Shown: positions 35,580-44,419, counted from the first letter of the stretch. The stretch: 64,000 nt of DNA from JAVBJN01 sp031546985 (GCA_031546985.1 JAVBJN010000025.1:17560-81559), one strand, 5' to 3'. Made by a program: numbers and translations. Notes: generated from the letters alone by a model not told the origin.

Positions 35580-35824
35580 AGAGCAGTGAATGGTGAATAG
35601 TGAATGGTGAAAAGGCTCGAGTACCTGAGCCCCGCACGGGCGGGACAGGCCCTGTTGAAGGACCGACGCGAGAACAAACATTACACCGTTCCCGCAGATT
35701 TTCGCAGATTAAAAACCACGCAGATTGCGCGGATCTTTTCTTTACGCTGTGTCCCCGCATCTGGCGGGGCAGGCTTTGTCAAAGTTGTAGAAGGGAGGTT
35801 CCTGAGCCTGTCGAAGGGCCGACT
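35580..35824. repeat. Repeat cluster with composite 150-nt element (copy 1)
   Basis: 35583-35610 has tandem gtgaatggtgaatagt words. 35625-35774 is a composite repeat whose reverse complement is nearly the same as 54067-54210. It consists of a GC-rich gccccgcacgggcgggac hairpin, a central stretch (aatctgcgaaaatctgcggg on the other strand) and a second ccccgcatctggcggggc hairpin. 35800-35820 adds cctgagcctgtcgaagggcc. Frames in this gap are translations of the repeat. Confidence 0.85.
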
Positions 35825-36202
35825 CTACGCCGGTTGCATCAACTGAAACACATTGCCCTCAGGATCTTTACCATCGCAGAGATCGTAAGGAAAGCCTTCA
35901 TATGATTTGATGGGTTTCATAAACACCCCTGCGCCAACCATGCGCTGCCGGATCTTTTCAAGATTTTCATTAACGGTAAGTACCAGTTTGCAGTTGCTGG
36001 CATTCGTAAGCTCTTCGGAATGCGTGTTTCTAAAAGCTTCTCCTGCCAGGTGCAGCGCCAGTTGTACGCCACCGGCATGCATCAATACCCATTCTCCAGG
36101 TATCTCTTCGATTACATGAAAATGGAAGTGTTGCTGGTAAAAATCCTTGAGCAGATCGGTGTCGTGCACATACAGTATGATGCGGCTTATAGAGAAGTTC
36201 AT
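35825..36202 (-). CDS. VOC family protein
   Basis: A 125-residue protein with SISRIILYVHDTDLLKDFYQ at the start and DGKDPEGNVFQLMQPA at the end, the two ends of the VOC fold. It is a third VOC protein in the window, not close in sequence to the other two. No reaction can be assigned. Its 3' end abuts the repeat cluster directly. Confidence 0.87.
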   Translation of the reverse strand: MNFSISRIILYVHDTDLLKDFYQQHFHFHVIEEIPGEWVLMHAGGVQLALHLAGEAFRNTHSEELTNASNCKLVLTVNENLEKIRQRMVGAGVFMKPIKSYEGFPYDLCDGKDPEGNVFQLMQPA

Positions 36203-36280
36203 AAAACAGAAGCTGATGTTTATTGCCAGGTGGTATAAACCTTGAAGTTAACTAAACCCCGGCTGGAAATAAAAATTAAA

Positions 36281-36303
36281 AAACCGGCCGCAATGGCCGG
36301 TTT
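36281..36303. terminator. Bidirectional terminator between ssb and the VOC gene
   Basis: aaaccggcc / ggccggttt with loop gcaat, preceded by an A-run and followed by Ts. It would stop ssb transcription. Confidence 0.8.
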
Positions 36304-36342
36304 GATGGTTAGCACCGTGCATCTGTGGGATCTCTGCTAACA

Positions 36343-36687
36343 CTATGGGATGGGAAACGATTTTTCGGGAACGCCAATGGTTTGCACCTGTATTTCTGTA
36401 GTGTACCGTTTTATACCTTCTTTATCGGTATACTGGCCATATTGGAGCTTGCCTTCTACCAAGACTTCGGCACCTTTTTTAAGATTTTCGGAAAACTCAG
36501 CATGTTTGCCCCAGGCTATTACGGTATGCCATTGGGTATCAATTACTTTTTCTCCTTTCGTGTTCAGGTAAGTTTCGTTGGTGGCTACACTCAGGCGAGC
36601 CACTCTGCGACCGCTTTCTGTGGTTTTGATTTCGGGGTCGGAGCCCAGGTGGCCCAGTAATTCTACTTTGTTCCGGTTTGCATTCAT
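36343..36687 (-). CDS. ssb: Short single-stranded DNA-binding protein
   Basis: A 114-residue OB-fold protein (NKVELLGHLGSDPEIKTTESG; VIDTQWHTVIAWGKHAEFSE; YTTEIQVQTIGVPEK). It binds ssDNA in replication, repair or transfer. The usual Gly/Pro-rich linker and acidic DDxPF tail that recruit partner proteins are absent: the protein ends about ten residues after the OB fold (EKSFPIP). This suggests an accessory SSB rather than the only cellular one. It is divergent from a zinc-finger gene across an intergenic region with phased repeats. Confidence 0.93.
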   Translation of the reverse strand: MNANRNKVELLGHLGSDPEIKTTESGRRVARLSVATNETYLNTKGEKVIDTQWHTVIAWGKHAEFSENLKKGAEVLVEGKLQYGQYTDKEGIKRYTTEIQVQTIGVPEKSFPIP

Positions 36688-36784
36688 AGTTGTATGGTTT
36701 TAATTGTTCAAGAAGATTAATTATGGTTCGTACAATGTAAGTACACTGCAAAAATGAGTAGCAAATTGCGGCTATCCGGTATTT

Positions 36785-36830
36785 AGTCGTTTATAGTCGA
36801 TTATAAGCGTTTTTAAACGACTGTAAACGA
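36785..36830. promoter_or_regulatory. Five 10-bp-phased TCGTTTA-like sites (candidate operator)
   Basis: The divergent ssb/zinc-finger spacer contains tcgttta, tcgatta and gcgtttt at 36787, 36797 and 36807, then the inverse orientation aaacga at 36815 and 36825. These are five related sites at about 10-bp (one helical turn) spacing, with an agtcgttta...taaacgact dyad at 36785-36822. Confidence 0.5.
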
Positions 36831-36852
36831 ATACGCTGCTTATCTTAAACTC

Positions 36853-37236
36853 ATGAAAACCTATGTAAAGCACTGCCCGACGTGTAGCAAGGTTATACGT
36901 GGCAGAACCGACAAAAAGTATTGCGATGATTATTGCCGTAATACCTATAATAATTCGGTAAATAATTCGACAACCAGCCTTATGCGGAGTATTAACAGCA
37001 TTTTAAGACGAAACCGCAGACTATTGGAAATGCAGGTGCCTGACGGAGAACTGAAGGTCCGGATCCGGAAAAAAGAACTGGTGGAGCAGGGATTTGATTT
37101 CCGGTATTTTACCAACCAGGAGGATACGTACCCCAACCGGACACTGTATTTCTGTTACGAATACGGCTATATGGTATTCCGTGGCGGCTGGGTCATGATC
37201 GTCAAAAAGCATACGCCTTATGGCAGATCGGAGTGA
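36853..37236 (+). CDS. Small zinc-finger protein of unknown function
   Basis: A 127-residue basic protein. The N-terminal C8-x2-C11...C24-x3-C28 (HCPTCSKVIRGRTDKKYC) is a small zinc finger of the type seen in ribbon proteins. A helical basic stretch follows (about 40-70; SLMRSINSILRRNRRLLEM), then a compact C-terminal part (FCYEYGYMVFRGGWVMIVKK). It probably binds nucleic acid. The gene is preceded by the phased repeats and followed by a strong hairpin. Confidence 0.75.
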   Translation: MKTYVKHCPTCSKVIRGRTDKKYCDDYCRNTYNNSVNNSTTSLMRSINSILRRNRRLLEMQVPDGELKVRIRKKELVEQGFDFRYFTNQEDTYPNRTLYFCYEYGYMVFRGGWVMIVKKHTPYGRSE

Positions 37237-37245
37237 AACGCAAAA

Positions 37246-37276
37246 AAAAGCACCACATGGTTCATGTGGTGCTTTT
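37246..37276. terminator. Strong bidirectional terminator
   Basis: A perfect 14-bp stem aaaagcaccacatg / catgtggtgctttt with a 3-nt loop, between the zinc-finger gene and the convergent radical SAM gene. Confidence 0.92.
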
Positions 37277-37327
37277 CAAATATAACAGCAGCGTTGGTTA
37301 GCTGCTAATTATCAATGACTTTAACGC

Positions 37328-38620
37328 CTAGTGCGCAAAATCGTGGTCATAGTCTTTTTGCCTTTCGATAGAGGGGTTAAAGTAACCAAACTTTACATCT
37401 GGGAACTCTTCGTGGATGAGATCCATCAGCTGGCTGATGCTCAGGATATCGCCCAGCTCGCCAATAGCCATGCGGCCCATGTACCAGTCGGGATCGATAT
37501 TGAAATTGCGCCACTGGATCATGTTTAACCCGGTTTCGCGTATCAGTTTGCGCAGCGCTTCGTATTCGGCTTCGCTATCGGTAATACCCGGAAATACGAA
37601 GTAGTTGATAGAAGTCCAGCCACCATTGCGGTTTACCACTTTCAGGCTTTCTACAATGTCTTCAAACTCGTAGTTGTTGGGGCGGTAGTATTTTTCGTAC
37701 AGGTCTTTCTGCGCAGAGTTTAAACTTACACGGATGCTGTTTAAGCCAGCTTCCATCAGTTTCTCTACCGCATCGGGCTTACTGCCGTTGGTATTGATGT
37801 TGATGCTGCCTTTATCGGTATGCTTACGCATTTCGATGATAGAAGAGCGAATGGTTTCCCACATCAGCAAAGGCTCGCCCTCACAACCCTGGCCAAAGCT
37901 CACAATAGGGTAAGGTGCGGTTTCGAGGTGGGGAACGGTAAACTCTACAATCTCTTCTGCCGTTGGTTTAAAACGCAGACGGTCGTGGCTGCTTACAATA
38001 CTTTCGTCCTCTGGTTGGAAGCTGATGCAACCCACACAGTTGGCGTTACAAGCCGGAGAAGAAGGTATAGGACACTCCCAACGGCCCATAAAATAGTTGC
38101 GGGCAGCAGGGCAGTGGTAGGTGAGTGCACAGGTCTCTGCCAGGTGTTTTACCAGGCGGTTTTCGGGGTAGGCCTGCAAAAAGTCTTTTACACCACTTTT
38201 TACTTTGCCATCGTCGAAACCTGCGCAATCCTGGCGTATATCTTGCTCAATACGGGTAGCAGGCACATAAAACTTGCCATTGAGCCATCCTACTGCTGTG
38301 TAGCAGAACAAAGGCAGGGTAGGCGCATCGGGCGCTGTTTCGTAAGCGGCAATGTATAACCCGGTGTGTGCCGGAGGAATAAACGCAGCCACAGCCCAGC
38401 CCTTCTGGCAAAGACTCATTTCACCGGTTTCGGCATCGAGACCAATACCACGTCTGCCAGGCAGTTCGTACAAAGAGCCACCTTCCGGCAGTTCGATCCA
38501 GTCTTCCAACGGAACCTCGTATGCGTCCCAGCCACTGCGGCCGGTAACAATCATGCTCAGGTCTTCAAAAATGTTTCCGTTTCCGTCGGAGTACAGGATA
38601 TATGGAGATTGTTCTAACAT
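37328..38620 (-). CDS. Radical SAM enzyme
   Basis: A 430-residue cytoplasmic enzyme. The 4Fe-4S/SAM motif is C191-N-A-N-C195-V-G-C198 (CxxxCxxC). Downstream radical-SAM barrel features are FGQGCEGEPLL (the GGE-like SAM site), ININTNGS and SIRVSLNSAQKDLYEKYYRP. About 190 residues precede the cluster motif and have no recognised domain. C-terminal additional Cys clusters typical of SPASM proteins are not evident. The substrate is unknown. No peptide precursor or maturation partner is adjacent. Confidence 0.88.
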   Translation of the reverse strand: MLEQSPYILYSDGNGNIFEDLSMIVTGRSGWDAYEVPLEDWIELPEGGSLYELPGRRGIGLDAETGEMSLCQKGWAVAAFIPPAHTGLYIAAYETAPDAPTLPLFCYTAVGWLNGKFYVPATRIEQDIRQDCAGFDDGKVKSGVKDFLQAYPENRLVKHLAETCALTYHCPAARNYFMGRWECPIPSSPACNANCVGCISFQPEDESIVSSHDRLRFKPTAEEIVEFTVPHLETAPYPIVSFGQGCEGEPLLMWETIRSSIIEMRKHTDKGSININTNGSKPDAVEKLMEAGLNSIRVSLNSAQKDLYEKYYRPNNYEFEDIVESLKVVNRNGGWTSINYFVFPGITDSEAEYEALRKLIRETGLNMIQWRNFNIDPDWYMGRMAIGELGDILSISQLMDLIHEEFPDVKFGYFNPSIERQKDYDHDFAH

Positions 38621-38712
38621 CTCAATTTTTTTGTTGATCGTCGGTTTCGGAAGTCCGATCTCCGATCTTTTAGATTAATTATTTGGTAGGCTTTCTCTCC
38701 CGTCACCCAGCA

Positions 38713-39309
38713 TTAGCTGCCAACTCTTTGCAATCTGGCACTGGTAAAAGTGGCAAACTGATCTATAACGAAAGCCCCGGTCACTTCTACCTCTACCTGC
38801 AACAGGCGGTTGTCTTTAAAGTTGATGGTAAGCAGTCCGTTTTGCAAAATTACGCTTTCCATACTGTTCCACGGGTATGACTGGCGGCCCGATACAAAAG
38901 GCACGCTGGCGCCCTCATCATCAAACTCAATCAGCGGCGCTACAGCATATTTGCGCTCTACAAAGGTAACATATCCAAAACCGGCGGCAATCAGCAGCAT
39001 GAGCACACCGGTGCGGGTTTCATCCCAGAAAAAGGAAATCGACGCCAGACCCAGCCAAAGAATTACCTCCAGCCAGCGGAAATACAGGTTGCGCTGGTGA
39101 TTGGCTATTACAGGGTTGCGAAACAGCCCTGTAAACAGGATTACCCCGCCTGCCAAAGCATAAGGAATGCCTGGTACCATGGCTTTGCCAATCATGAAAG
39201 AAATACCGGTTACCAAAAACGAAAGGCCCGCCATGATGTGGAGGCCCTTACGTTGCATAAATTGTTTAGACGAAAACTCTCGTTTGGCCTTGAATTTAAA
39301 GTTGCTCAT
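38713..39309 (-). CDS. Membrane protein of unknown function
   Basis: A 198-residue inner-membrane protein. After a basic N-terminus (MSNFKFKAKREFSSKQFMQ) come four hydrophobic segments in two pairs (about 25-60 and 82-115), then a soluble C-terminal region of beta strands (about 120-198; YPWNSMESVILQNGLLTIN) that resembles a PH-like domain. Its start overlaps the formimidoylglutamase stop by one base (TAATG), so translation is coupled. Confidence 0.75.
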   Translation of the reverse strand: MSNFKFKAKREFSSKQFMQRKGLHIMAGLSFLVTGISFMIGKAMVPGIPYALAGGVILFTGLFRNPVIANHQRNLYFRWLEVILWLGLASISFFWDETRTGVLMLLIAAGFGYVTFVERKYAVAPLIEFDDEGASVPFVSGRQSYPWNSMESVILQNGLLTINFKDNRLLQVEVEVTGAFVIDQFATFTSARLQRVGS

Positions 39310-40367
39310 TATTGCGGGTTGGATGCAATGAGGAAGTTACATAATTTGTACAGAACCCGGGCGCCTACGTTGGCATCCATGGTATCGAGACCGCTGTGTG
39401 TGCCGCAACTGATCTCGTTAAGGTCAAAAGCAACGATGGTACGTCCGCTTTCTACCACTTTTCTGAACAGGTAATTGATCTGGTCTACTTCAAAACCGCC
39501 GTGTACCGGGGTGCCGGTGTTGGGGCAAAGCTTAGGATCCAGGCCATCAATATCGAAGCTGATGTATACTTTGGAAGGCAATTGCTCTACGATAGTCTCG
39601 CAGATCTGTTTCCAGTTTTCGCCTTCGTACATTCTTTCTTTAATGTCTTTGTCGAAGAAGGTTTTAATGCGGCCGTTGCTGGCGTTCATATATTCCATTT
39701 CTTCATCGCAATAATCGCGGATACCCACCTGCACCAGTTTGGTTACACCAGGCACCATTTCCATTACATTGTACATGATGGAAGCGTGTGAGAAGGTAAA
39801 GCCTTCGTATGCTTTGCGCAGATCGGCGTGCGCATCGATCTGGAGAATGCCTATTTCGCCGTGCTGCTCGGCTACCGCTTCGATAAACCCGAGGGGAGTG
39901 CTGTGGTCGCCGCCCAGCAGGCCTACCAGCTTGCCATCCTGCATGAGTTTTTTGGTTCTTTCAAACACCCATTGGCGCAGTTCTTCGCCAGCCTGGTTAA
40001 TACCGGTGAGCTTGCGGGTAAGCTGCTCATTTTCTTCAATAATGCCGCCTTCACTCAGGTGAGAGATGATGAGCTCTGCACAATGGCGCAGGTAATCGCT
40101 CTTGCTCAGCAGGCTCTTTTCTACCGGCTGCATGTAATAGCCCTGTTTCCAGGCGTCTTTTACATCGGCATCGTACAGGTCTACCTGCAAAGAGGAGTTA
40201 AACACCTGCTCGGGGCCGTGTGCTGTGCCGGGACGGTAAGATACCGTTACTTCCCAGGGTACAGGAACCAGTACCAGACGGGCATCTGCCTCTTCGAACG
40301 GGAGGCCGAAAATGTTGTTGGTACTTAAACCAATGGAATTGGGATCAAACTTGCTGAGATCTGCCAT
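39309..40367 (-). CDS. Ureohydrolase: formimidoylglutamase/agmatinase family
   Basis: A 352-residue binuclear Mn enzyme. All metal motifs of the arginase superfamily are present: GGDHSTPLG, QIDAHADLR and SFDIDGLDP, plus a Glu near the end of the domain (FDLNEIS). The N-terminal part matches Bacteroidota proteins annotated as formimidoylglutamase, which would make glutamate and formamide in histidine breakdown. No other hut gene is nearby, so arginase/agmatinase-like activity is possible. A -7 box precedes it. Confidence 0.88.
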   Translation of the reverse strand: MADLSKFDPNSIGLSTNNIFGLPFEEADARLVLVPVPWEVTVSYRPGTAHGPEQVFNSSLQVDLYDADVKDAWKQGYYMQPVEKSLLSKSDYLRHCAELIISHLSEGGIIEENEQLTRKLTGINQAGEELRQWVFERTKKLMQDGKLVGLLGGDHSTPLGFIEAVAEQHGEIGILQIDAHADLRKAYEGFTFSHASIMYNVMEMVPGVTKLVQVGIRDYCDEEMEYMNASNGRIKTFFDKDIKERMYEGENWKQICETIVEQLPSKVYISFDIDGLDPKLCPNTGTPVHGGFEVDQINYLFRKVVESGRTIVAFDLNEISCGTHSGLDTMDANVGARVLYKLCNFLIASNPQ

Positions 40368-40386
40368 GAGTGTAAATTTGCGGGCG

Positions 40387-40394
40387 CAAAGTTA
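40387..40394 (-). promoter_or_regulatory. -7 element TAACTTTG of the ureohydrolase operon
   Basis: TAACTTTG on the minus strand (TAnnTTTG), 19 nt before the ATG; a TTG at 40417-40419 is a possible -33. Confidence 0.55.
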
Positions 40395-40488
40395 CCGGTT
40401 TTTACTGGTATAACCAATATTTATGTCGCATAAGGCAATCGGTGACCTTTCTCTGACAAAAATCATGGGTGCTTAAGGCTTTCTGTCG

Positions 40489-40496
40489 TAAATTTG
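40489..40496 (+). promoter_or_regulatory. -7 element TAAATTTG of the ccmE-ccmF operon
   Basis: An exact TAnnTTTG match, 21 nt before the ccmE ATG at 40518. Confidence 0.6.
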
Positions 40497-40517
40497 CGTA
40501 CTCCAATTGAAACAGGC

Positions 40518-40943
40518 ATGAAGAAATCGACTATTTTCGGATTGATCATTATTGCAGCGGCCGTGTGCCTGATTATCGCTCTTGTAGGCGATTTCAGTTC
40601 ATATGAGACGTTTGAAACCGCCAGCAAGCAGACAGGCAAAGAGATTCACGTGATAGGTGTTCTGGAAAAAGACAAAGCAATGGAATATGATCCATTGAAA
40701 GACGCGAACTATTTCTCTTTTTTTGCAAAAGACCAGAAAGGCGAGATTCGCCAGGTGGTATACAACGATTCCAAACCCCAGGACTTTGAGAAATCAGAGC
40801 AGCTGGTAATGGTGGGCAAAATGGATGGCGAAGTGTTTAAATGCTCCGAGATCCTGATGAAATGTCCGTCCAAATACCAGGGCAATGGCGGGCCGGCCGA
40901 TAACGACGGCTTTGTAAGCTCCAAGGCTCCCCAACCTATGTAA
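40518..40943 (+). CDS. ccmE: Heme chaperone CcmE, CxxxY type
   Basis: A 141-residue membrane-anchored periplasmic protein that carries heme to the cytochrome c synthase. One N-terminal membrane helix (about 5-23) is followed by the OB-fold heme chaperone domain (KEIHVIGVLEKDK; SEQLVMVGKMDGEVFKCSE). The heme-attachment site reads C116-P-S-K-Y120: Cys replaces the usual His in HxxxY while the Tyr is kept, which is the CxxxY variant described in some delta-proteobacteria and archaea. The ATG at 40518 removes eight unlikely residues. ccmF follows 30 nt downstream. Confidence 0.9.
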   Translation: MKKSTIFGLIIIAAAVCLIIALVGDFSSYETFETASKQTGKEIHVIGVLEKDKAMEYDPLKDANYFSFFAKDQKGEIRQVVYNDSKPQDFEKSEQLVMVGKMDGEVFKCSEILMKCPSKYQGNGGPADNDGFVSSKAPQPM

Positions 40944-40973
40944 TTTCCATTTACTACTAAATTCCTGAAGGTT

Positions 40974-43397
40974 TTGAATACTCATTTTAATGGCGAACAT
41001 CTTGTCCCGGGGCAACTGGGACATTTTTTTGCAGTACTGGCGTTTATCGCAGCGTTGCTGGCCGGCGTATCTTATTTCATGTCGGTGCAGTCTAAAGACG
41101 AAGCCAATAAACAAAGCTGGAAAAGACTGGGCCGCCTGGGCTTTATAATTCAGGCCGTATCGGTTTTCGGTATATTTTCTTCGCTGTTTTACATCATCAG
41201 CAATCACTTATTCGAATATAACTACGCCTGGCAGCACAGCAGCCGCGACCTGCCTGGTAAATACCTGCTTTCCTGCTTCTGGGAAGGCCAGGAGGGAAGT
41301 TTCCTGCTCTGGAGCTTCTGGCACAGTGTGCTGGGCCTGGTGCTCATACGCCGTGCAGGCAAGTTTGAAGCCCCGGTAATGGCCGTGGTATCGCTGGCGC
41401 AGTTCTGCCTCGGTTCCATGTTGCTGGGTGTTTATGTATTTGGCTACAAAGTGGGCAGCACCCCATTTATTCTGCTGCGCGACCAAATGCAGGGCGCACC
41501 CATCTTTGCCGATCCGGATTACCTGAAACAGATTAAAGACGGTAACGGGCTTAACCCGCTGCTGCAAAACTATTGGATGGTGATTCACCCGCCGATACTG
41601 TTCCTCGGTTTTGCCTCTACCATTGTACCATTTGCCTACGCTATTGCCGGCATGTGGACCAATAACTATAAAGACTGGGTTAAACCTGCGCTTACCTGGG
41701 GCCTTTTCAGCGCTATGGTGCTGGGCACCGGTATTATGATGGGGGCTGCATGGGCTTACGAATCGCTCACTTTTGGCGGTTACTGGGCCTGGGATCCGGT
41801 AGAGAATGCCTCGCTGGTGCCCTGGCTTACGCTGGTGGCCGGTATACATACTTTGCTGGTGTACAAGCACTCCGGTCATTCGCTCAAGGCCACCATCGTG
41901 TTCTTTATCCTCACGTTTGTGCTGGTGTTGTACTCTACCTTCCTTACCCGTTCGGGTGTGTTGGGCGAAACCTCGGTACACTCCTTTACCGATCTGGGCA
42001 TGAGCGGACAGTTGCTGGTGTACCTCTTCGCGTTCCTGGTACCATCGTTTGTGCTGCTTTTTGTACGCTACAAGCAAATTCCGGATGTTAAGAAAGAAGA
42101 ATCGCTGAGCTCCCGCGAGTTCTGGATGTTTATTGGCGCGCTGGTGCTTACCATCTCTGCGGTACACATTACCTTCTTTACTTCTTCTCCGGTTTGGAAT
42201 AAGTTGTTTAAGCTGAACCTGGCGCCGCCCACCGATCCGGTTGCTTTCTATAATAAAGTACAATTATGGATCGCTATAATCATTGGTGTGCTAACCGCTA
42301 TAGTTCAATACTTTAAATACAAAGAAACATCGAGCAGTTTCTTCTGGAAGAAGATGACAATGCCTTTGGTAGTAGCTTTGCTGATAACCTTATCGGCAGC
42401 TTATTTCCAGCGCATCTGGGCTCCGGCATACCTCATGCTGCTGTTTGCAGGTATTTATACTGTAATTGCCAACCTGGCTTATATTTTTATAGGCAATAAG
42501 GGCAAGCTGAAACAAGCGGGTGCTTCCATTACGCACTTTGGCTTTGGGCTTATGCTGGTAGGTATCCTTATATCTTCTTACAACAAAAAAGTGATTTCGC
42601 TGAACCGTTTGGGTGTAGATCTGAACATGGGTAAGGAAACGAAAGAGGAAAACATACGCGAAAGCCGCCAAAACATCCTGTTGTTCCTGAACGTGCCGGT
42701 TACGATGGCGCAATATGCCATTACCTATATTGGCGATTCGGTAGACAAGCCCAATCACTATTATAAGATCCATTACCTTAAAAAGGACAGCATTACCGGT
42801 GCGGTGAAAGAAGAATTTGTGCTGAAACCCAATGCGCAGTTCAACGAAAAAATGGGTGGTTTAATCTCTAACCCCGATACCCGCCACTATTGGAACAAAG
42901 ATATCTTTACCTACATCACCAAGGCGATAGACAAGAGCAAGATTACCGATACCACTGCTTATAATAAGAAGATGGTGCATAAGGGCGATACGGTGTTCTT
43001 TGCCAATGGTTTCCTAGTGTTTAATGGTTTTGAGCGCAATGCTACCAACCCAAACTACAAACCTGAGAACGGCGATATTGCGGTGGGGGCAGACCTGGAT
43101 GTGTACACGCTGGAACTGAAAAAATACGATGCGCAGCCGGTTTATTACATTCGCAACAACTTTGAAGGTACCGTAGAAGATACGGTTAAAGACCTGAGCC
43201 TGTTCCTGCGCTTTACCAAAATTAAGCCAGAGGATGAGTCGGCCGAGATCCAGTTTAAACAGCCGGCGGCTAAGGACGATTATATTGTGATGAAAGCGAT
43301 GGTGTTTCCATACATTAACCTGTTATGGATTGGTACCGTAGTAATGGTGCTGGGTTTTGCTATTTCCATGTGGAAGAGGAAGACTGCCAAAGCGTAA
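40974..43397 (+). CDS. ccmF: Cytochrome c heme lyase CcmF (CcsA-like)
   Basis: An 807-residue polytopic inner-membrane protein. The tryptophan-rich WWD motif GGYWAWDPVENASLVPWL (around residue 265) is the heme-handling signature of the CcmF/CcsA family, and conserved His residues flank it. At least a dozen membrane segments are visible, with a large periplasmic domain from about 575 to 775. The start is TTG (40974): LNTHFNGEHLVPGQLGHFF aligns with the N-termini I expect for Bacteroidota homologues, and the next ATG (about residue 36) would cut the first helix. Together with CcmE it would attach heme to c-type cytochromes such as the nearby MbnH. Confidence 0.92.
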   Translation: MNTHFNGEHLVPGQLGHFFAVLAFIAALLAGVSYFMSVQSKDEANKQSWKRLGRLGFIIQAVSVFGIFSSLFYIISNHLFEYNYAWQHSSRDLPGKYLLSCFWEGQEGSFLLWSFWHSVLGLVLIRRAGKFEAPVMAVVSLAQFCLGSMLLGVYVFGYKVGSTPFILLRDQMQGAPIFADPDYLKQIKDGNGLNPLLQNYWMVIHPPILFLGFASTIVPFAYAIAGMWTNNYKDWVKPALTWGLFSAMVLGTGIMMGAAWAYESLTFGGYWAWDPVENASLVPWLTLVAGIHTLLVYKHSGHSLKATIVFFILTFVLVLYSTFLTRSGVLGETSVHSFTDLGMSGQLLVYLFAFLVPSFVLLFVRYKQIPDVKKEESLSSREFWMFIGALVLTISAVHITFFTSSPVWNKLFKLNLAPPTDPVAFYNKVQLWIAIIIGVLTAIVQYFKYKETSSSFFWKKMTMPLVVALLITLSAAYFQRIWAPAYLMLLFAGIYTVIANLAYIFIGNKGKLKQAGASITHFGFGLMLVGILISSYNKKVISLNRLGVDLNMGKETKEENIRESRQNILLFLNVPVTMAQYAITYIGDSVDKPNHYYKIHYLKKDSITGAVKEEFVLKPNAQFNEKMGGLISNPDTRHYWNKDIFTYITKAIDKSKITDTTAYNKKMVHKGDTVFFANGFLVFNGFERNATNPNYKPENGDIAVGADLDVYTLELKKYDAQPVYYIRNNFEGTVEDTVKDLSLFLRFTKIKPEDESAEIQFKQPAAKDDYIVMKAMVFPYINLLWIGTVVMVLGFAISMWKRKTAKA

Positions 43398-43417
43398 GAG
43401 ATAGACTATGAAAGGAT

Positions 43418-43451
43418 GGCCCGCGGTGTGTAATGCGCCGTGGGCCTTTTT
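43418..43451 (+). terminator. Terminator after ccmF
   Basis: Stem ggcccgcgg / ccgtgggcc (one G-T pair) followed by five Ts. Confidence 0.8.
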
Positions 43452-43870
43452 GTTGGGGCAGAGGTAAGATCTGCCAGGTGCATAGCTCCTGTCAGGTCTA
43501 GGAGACAGAGGAGCTAGGTGAATGGTGGCCTTCGACAAGCTCAGGCACCGATAGCGTGAAAGGTGAAAGGGCGCGGTAGACCTGCCAGGAGCTGCGTCCC
43601 GCAGTGGCGGGACAGGCACCTGGCAGGTCTCTTGTCATGCTGCCCCGCAGGGAGCAGTATCTCCTAAAAAGATCATTAATGAAAAGATCCTGCACTCTGG
43701 TCCTGCCTCACAGGTGCAGGATGACATAGCGAGCGGGCATAAAAGGAGAAAACCCCGCTCAAAATAAATTTTGCCTGCGCCACAAATCATCGTAAAATGG
43801 ATTTGTATTTTTCATTTTGAATATTATCTTTATACTTTAGTTAAACCTAAACAACTAAAGGACGCTGATT
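43452..43870. repeat. Repeat-filled gap with nested palindromes
   Basis: 43579-43629 is a 51-nt element with perfect 11-bp ends gacctgccagg / cctggcaggtc enclosing gtcccgc / gcgggac. 43633-43726 is a long TGTCATGCTGC...GCAGGATGACA element. 43531-43550 carries ccttcgacaagctcaggcac. No gene is supported. From about 43760 to the next ATG the sequence is A/T-rich leader without an exact -7 box. Confidence 0.8.
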
Positions 43871-44398
43871 ATGAGAACAGTATTACTTTCCGCTTTTGCA
43901 ACGTTATCAGTTTTTTCAACCGTTTTGTTCTCTTCCTGTAAATCCGAACCTTGTGACGATATCATATGTGCTTACGGAGGTGTGTGCGATGATGGAAGTT
44001 GTAAATGCCAGGCCGGATACGAAGGTACGCATTGCGAAACCCTTACTTACACGAAGTACGAAGGCATTTGGTATGTAACTGAAGATGGCACTTTCTCCGG
44101 ACCTACCCAATATTCTATTTCTATTGTAAAAGGTGGAAAAATGAATGAGATCCGTATTAAGAACTTCTACAACAAGTTTACCAACGATGTGATTGCAGAA
44201 GTGACCGGTACCAAACTTACTATCCGTAAACAATCGCCACTGGCCGGTTGGTACGTAGAAGGTTATGGCGAACTGACCCCAACTTCTTACTATTCTCAGC
44301 ATGCGAGCATTAAATTGTACTACAACGTAATTGACGATTTCGGAAAGAAAAACGATTTCGGTACTGCTGATGGCAATCCTTCAGAATACGTGAAATAA
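43871..44398 (+). CDS. Lipoprotein with one EGF-like domain
   Basis: A 175-residue lipoprotein (LFSSC, Cys23). Residues 28-55 form a compact EGF-like module with six Cys (28, 33, 39, 44, 46, 55; CKCQAGYEGTHC), unusual in bacteria but recurring in Bacteroidota surface proteins. The C-terminal part is a beta-rich domain of about 110 residues (YEGIWYVTEDGTFSGPTQY), like small lipocalin-type lipoproteins. Function unknown. Confidence 0.85.
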   Translation: MRTVLLSAFATLSVFSTVLFSSCKSEPCDDIICAYGGVCDDGSCKCQAGYEGTHCETLTYTKYEGIWYVTEDGTFSGPTQYSISIVKGGKMNEIRIKNFYNKFTNDVIAEVTGTKLTIRKQSPLAGWYVEGYGELTPTSYYSQHASIKLYYNVIDDFGKKNDFGTADGNPSEYVK

Positions 44399-44419
44399 GT
44401 TTCTTGTTAAGATAAAACG

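Noticed and set aside
35545..35760. Conserved 71-residue frame whose near-copy appears at 54081-54296
   Set aside because: Similarity between the two translations comes from the inverted 150-nt repeat; no independent evidence of coding.
41208..42263. 351-codon minus-strand frame opposite ccmF
   Set aside because: Rich in Arg, His and Gln as expected from antisense of a hydrophobic membrane protein; no motif.
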